A DNA stretch of 5,500 bases, taken from an uncultured Hyphomicrobiales bacterium. GTDB taxonomy: Bacteria; Pseudomonadota; Alphaproteobacteria; Rhizobiales; Beijerinckiaceae. Position 1 is the first letter of the stretch. Each line of letters opens with the position of its first letter. The position numbers and the translations under genes were made by a program. The notes below the pieces were generated by a model. That model did no database searches, was not told the DNA's origin, and saw only the letters and a program-made list of their open reading frames with translations. The stretch covers positions 1-5,500 of the forward strand of contig CAIVAX010000039.1 of the NCBI GenBank assembly GCA_903903935.1, read 5' to 3'. Shown piece by piece: positions 5,063 through 5,500 of this stretch.

Positions 5063-5500
5063 ATTGGCGGAGGATTCATAGCCCAGCACCACTTTCATCT
5101 TGGTGCCTATCATCCGGTTCAGCGCCCAGGGAATGGTCGCCGATGTGCCTGCCGCACCATTGGCTGAGACCGCAATGGGCTTGGATTTCATCTCTTCAAT
5201 CGATTGGGCTGGTGAGGTCTTCCAGACAAGGCCAACCAGAATGCTCTGATCGGCCCGGCCAATATAAGTGAATTTCTCGGATTCAAATTTGCGGCTTTTG
5301 TCCGATATTTTTTCGAGCACGAATGTCGGCTGGAACATGGCCAAGGTCGTGCCATCGCGCGGGGCGACGCTATAGACAAATTCGGCGGCCGCTATGCTGC
5401 CTGCACCCGGCATATTGCGCGGCACTATGGTTGGATTGCCGGGAATGAAGCGGCCCAAATGCTGGCCCACCAGCCTAGCGCTCAGATCATAACCGCCACC
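5063..5500 (-). pseudogene. tctC-type substrate-binding protein gene, 5' half (start outside window)
   Basis: The reverse strand is open from the right edge (first visible codons GGGYDLSARLVGQHLGRFIPG) through NPTIVPRNMPGAGSIAAAEF, VAPRDGTTLAMF and PIAVSANGAAGTSATIPWALNRM to VVLGYESSAN. These are hallmark segments of the Bug/TctC family in the expected order. The GGGYD loop near the N-terminus and the NMPGAGS segment line the ligand cleft in this family. The signal peptide and about 40-50 residues lie beyond 5500. After the Asn codon at 5065-5063 the frame enters foreign sequence and stops within six codons (VRLLL, stop at 5045-5047). The visible 146 codons here plus 151 in the 3' half leave room for an N-terminus giving a normal length of about 330-345 residues. 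An in-frame GTG at 5470 is internal and is not the start. Confidence 0.88.

Overview
The window looks like a chromosomal segment of an alphaproteobacterium, most likely Hyphomicrobiales (Rhizobiales). The basis is protein resemblance: a TctC-type tricarboxylate-transport binding protein, an exported SH3-like protein with a Pro/Tyr-rich tail, a small lipoprotein with a GH-x-HPSVY core, and a Nudix hydrolase with a PAGTPD-type box. Moderately high GC (about 55-60 % in genes) fits. Genus cannot be fixed from the sequence alone. No rRNA, tRNA, CRISPR array or transposase was found.

Layout. (1) 1-1059, minus: the first 353 codons of an ADP-forming acyl-CoA synthetase-like protein, running off the left edge. 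(2) 1060-1243: a divergent intergenic region. (3) 1244-2871, plus: a two-gene operon of a PhzF-family protein and a Nudix hydrolase, with stop and start codons sharing one base (TGATG). (4) 2859-3648, minus: an exported SH3-like protein followed by a small lipoprotein. The lipoprotein gene converges on the Nudix gene with a 13-bp overlap. (5) 3689-3756: a three-segment inverted repeat around the stop codon of the next gene. (6) 3738-5500, minus: a tctC-type gene cut into two halves, with its 5' end off the right edge.

The most notable feature is the interruption of tctC. The two halves (146 codons visible upstream, 151 downstream) rejoin in frame at one Asn codon if about 866-869 bp are removed. 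The intervening DNA is clearly AT-richer (about 40 % GC in sampled stretches) and carries an operon fragment on the same strand: the 3' end of an unknown gene, a complete DUF2141 gene, and the first ~76 codons of a short-chain dehydrogenase. Both outer genes are cut exactly at the junctions. No transposase, terminal inverted repeat or attC site is visible, and only a 3-bp CAA is shared between junctions. This is either captured foreign DNA joined by illegitimate recombination or an assembly chimera; the sequence alone cannot decide.

I see no single pathway linking the genes. The acyl-CoA synthetase and the tctC gene could both serve organic-acid use, but they are separated by unrelated genes, so this is a weak inference.
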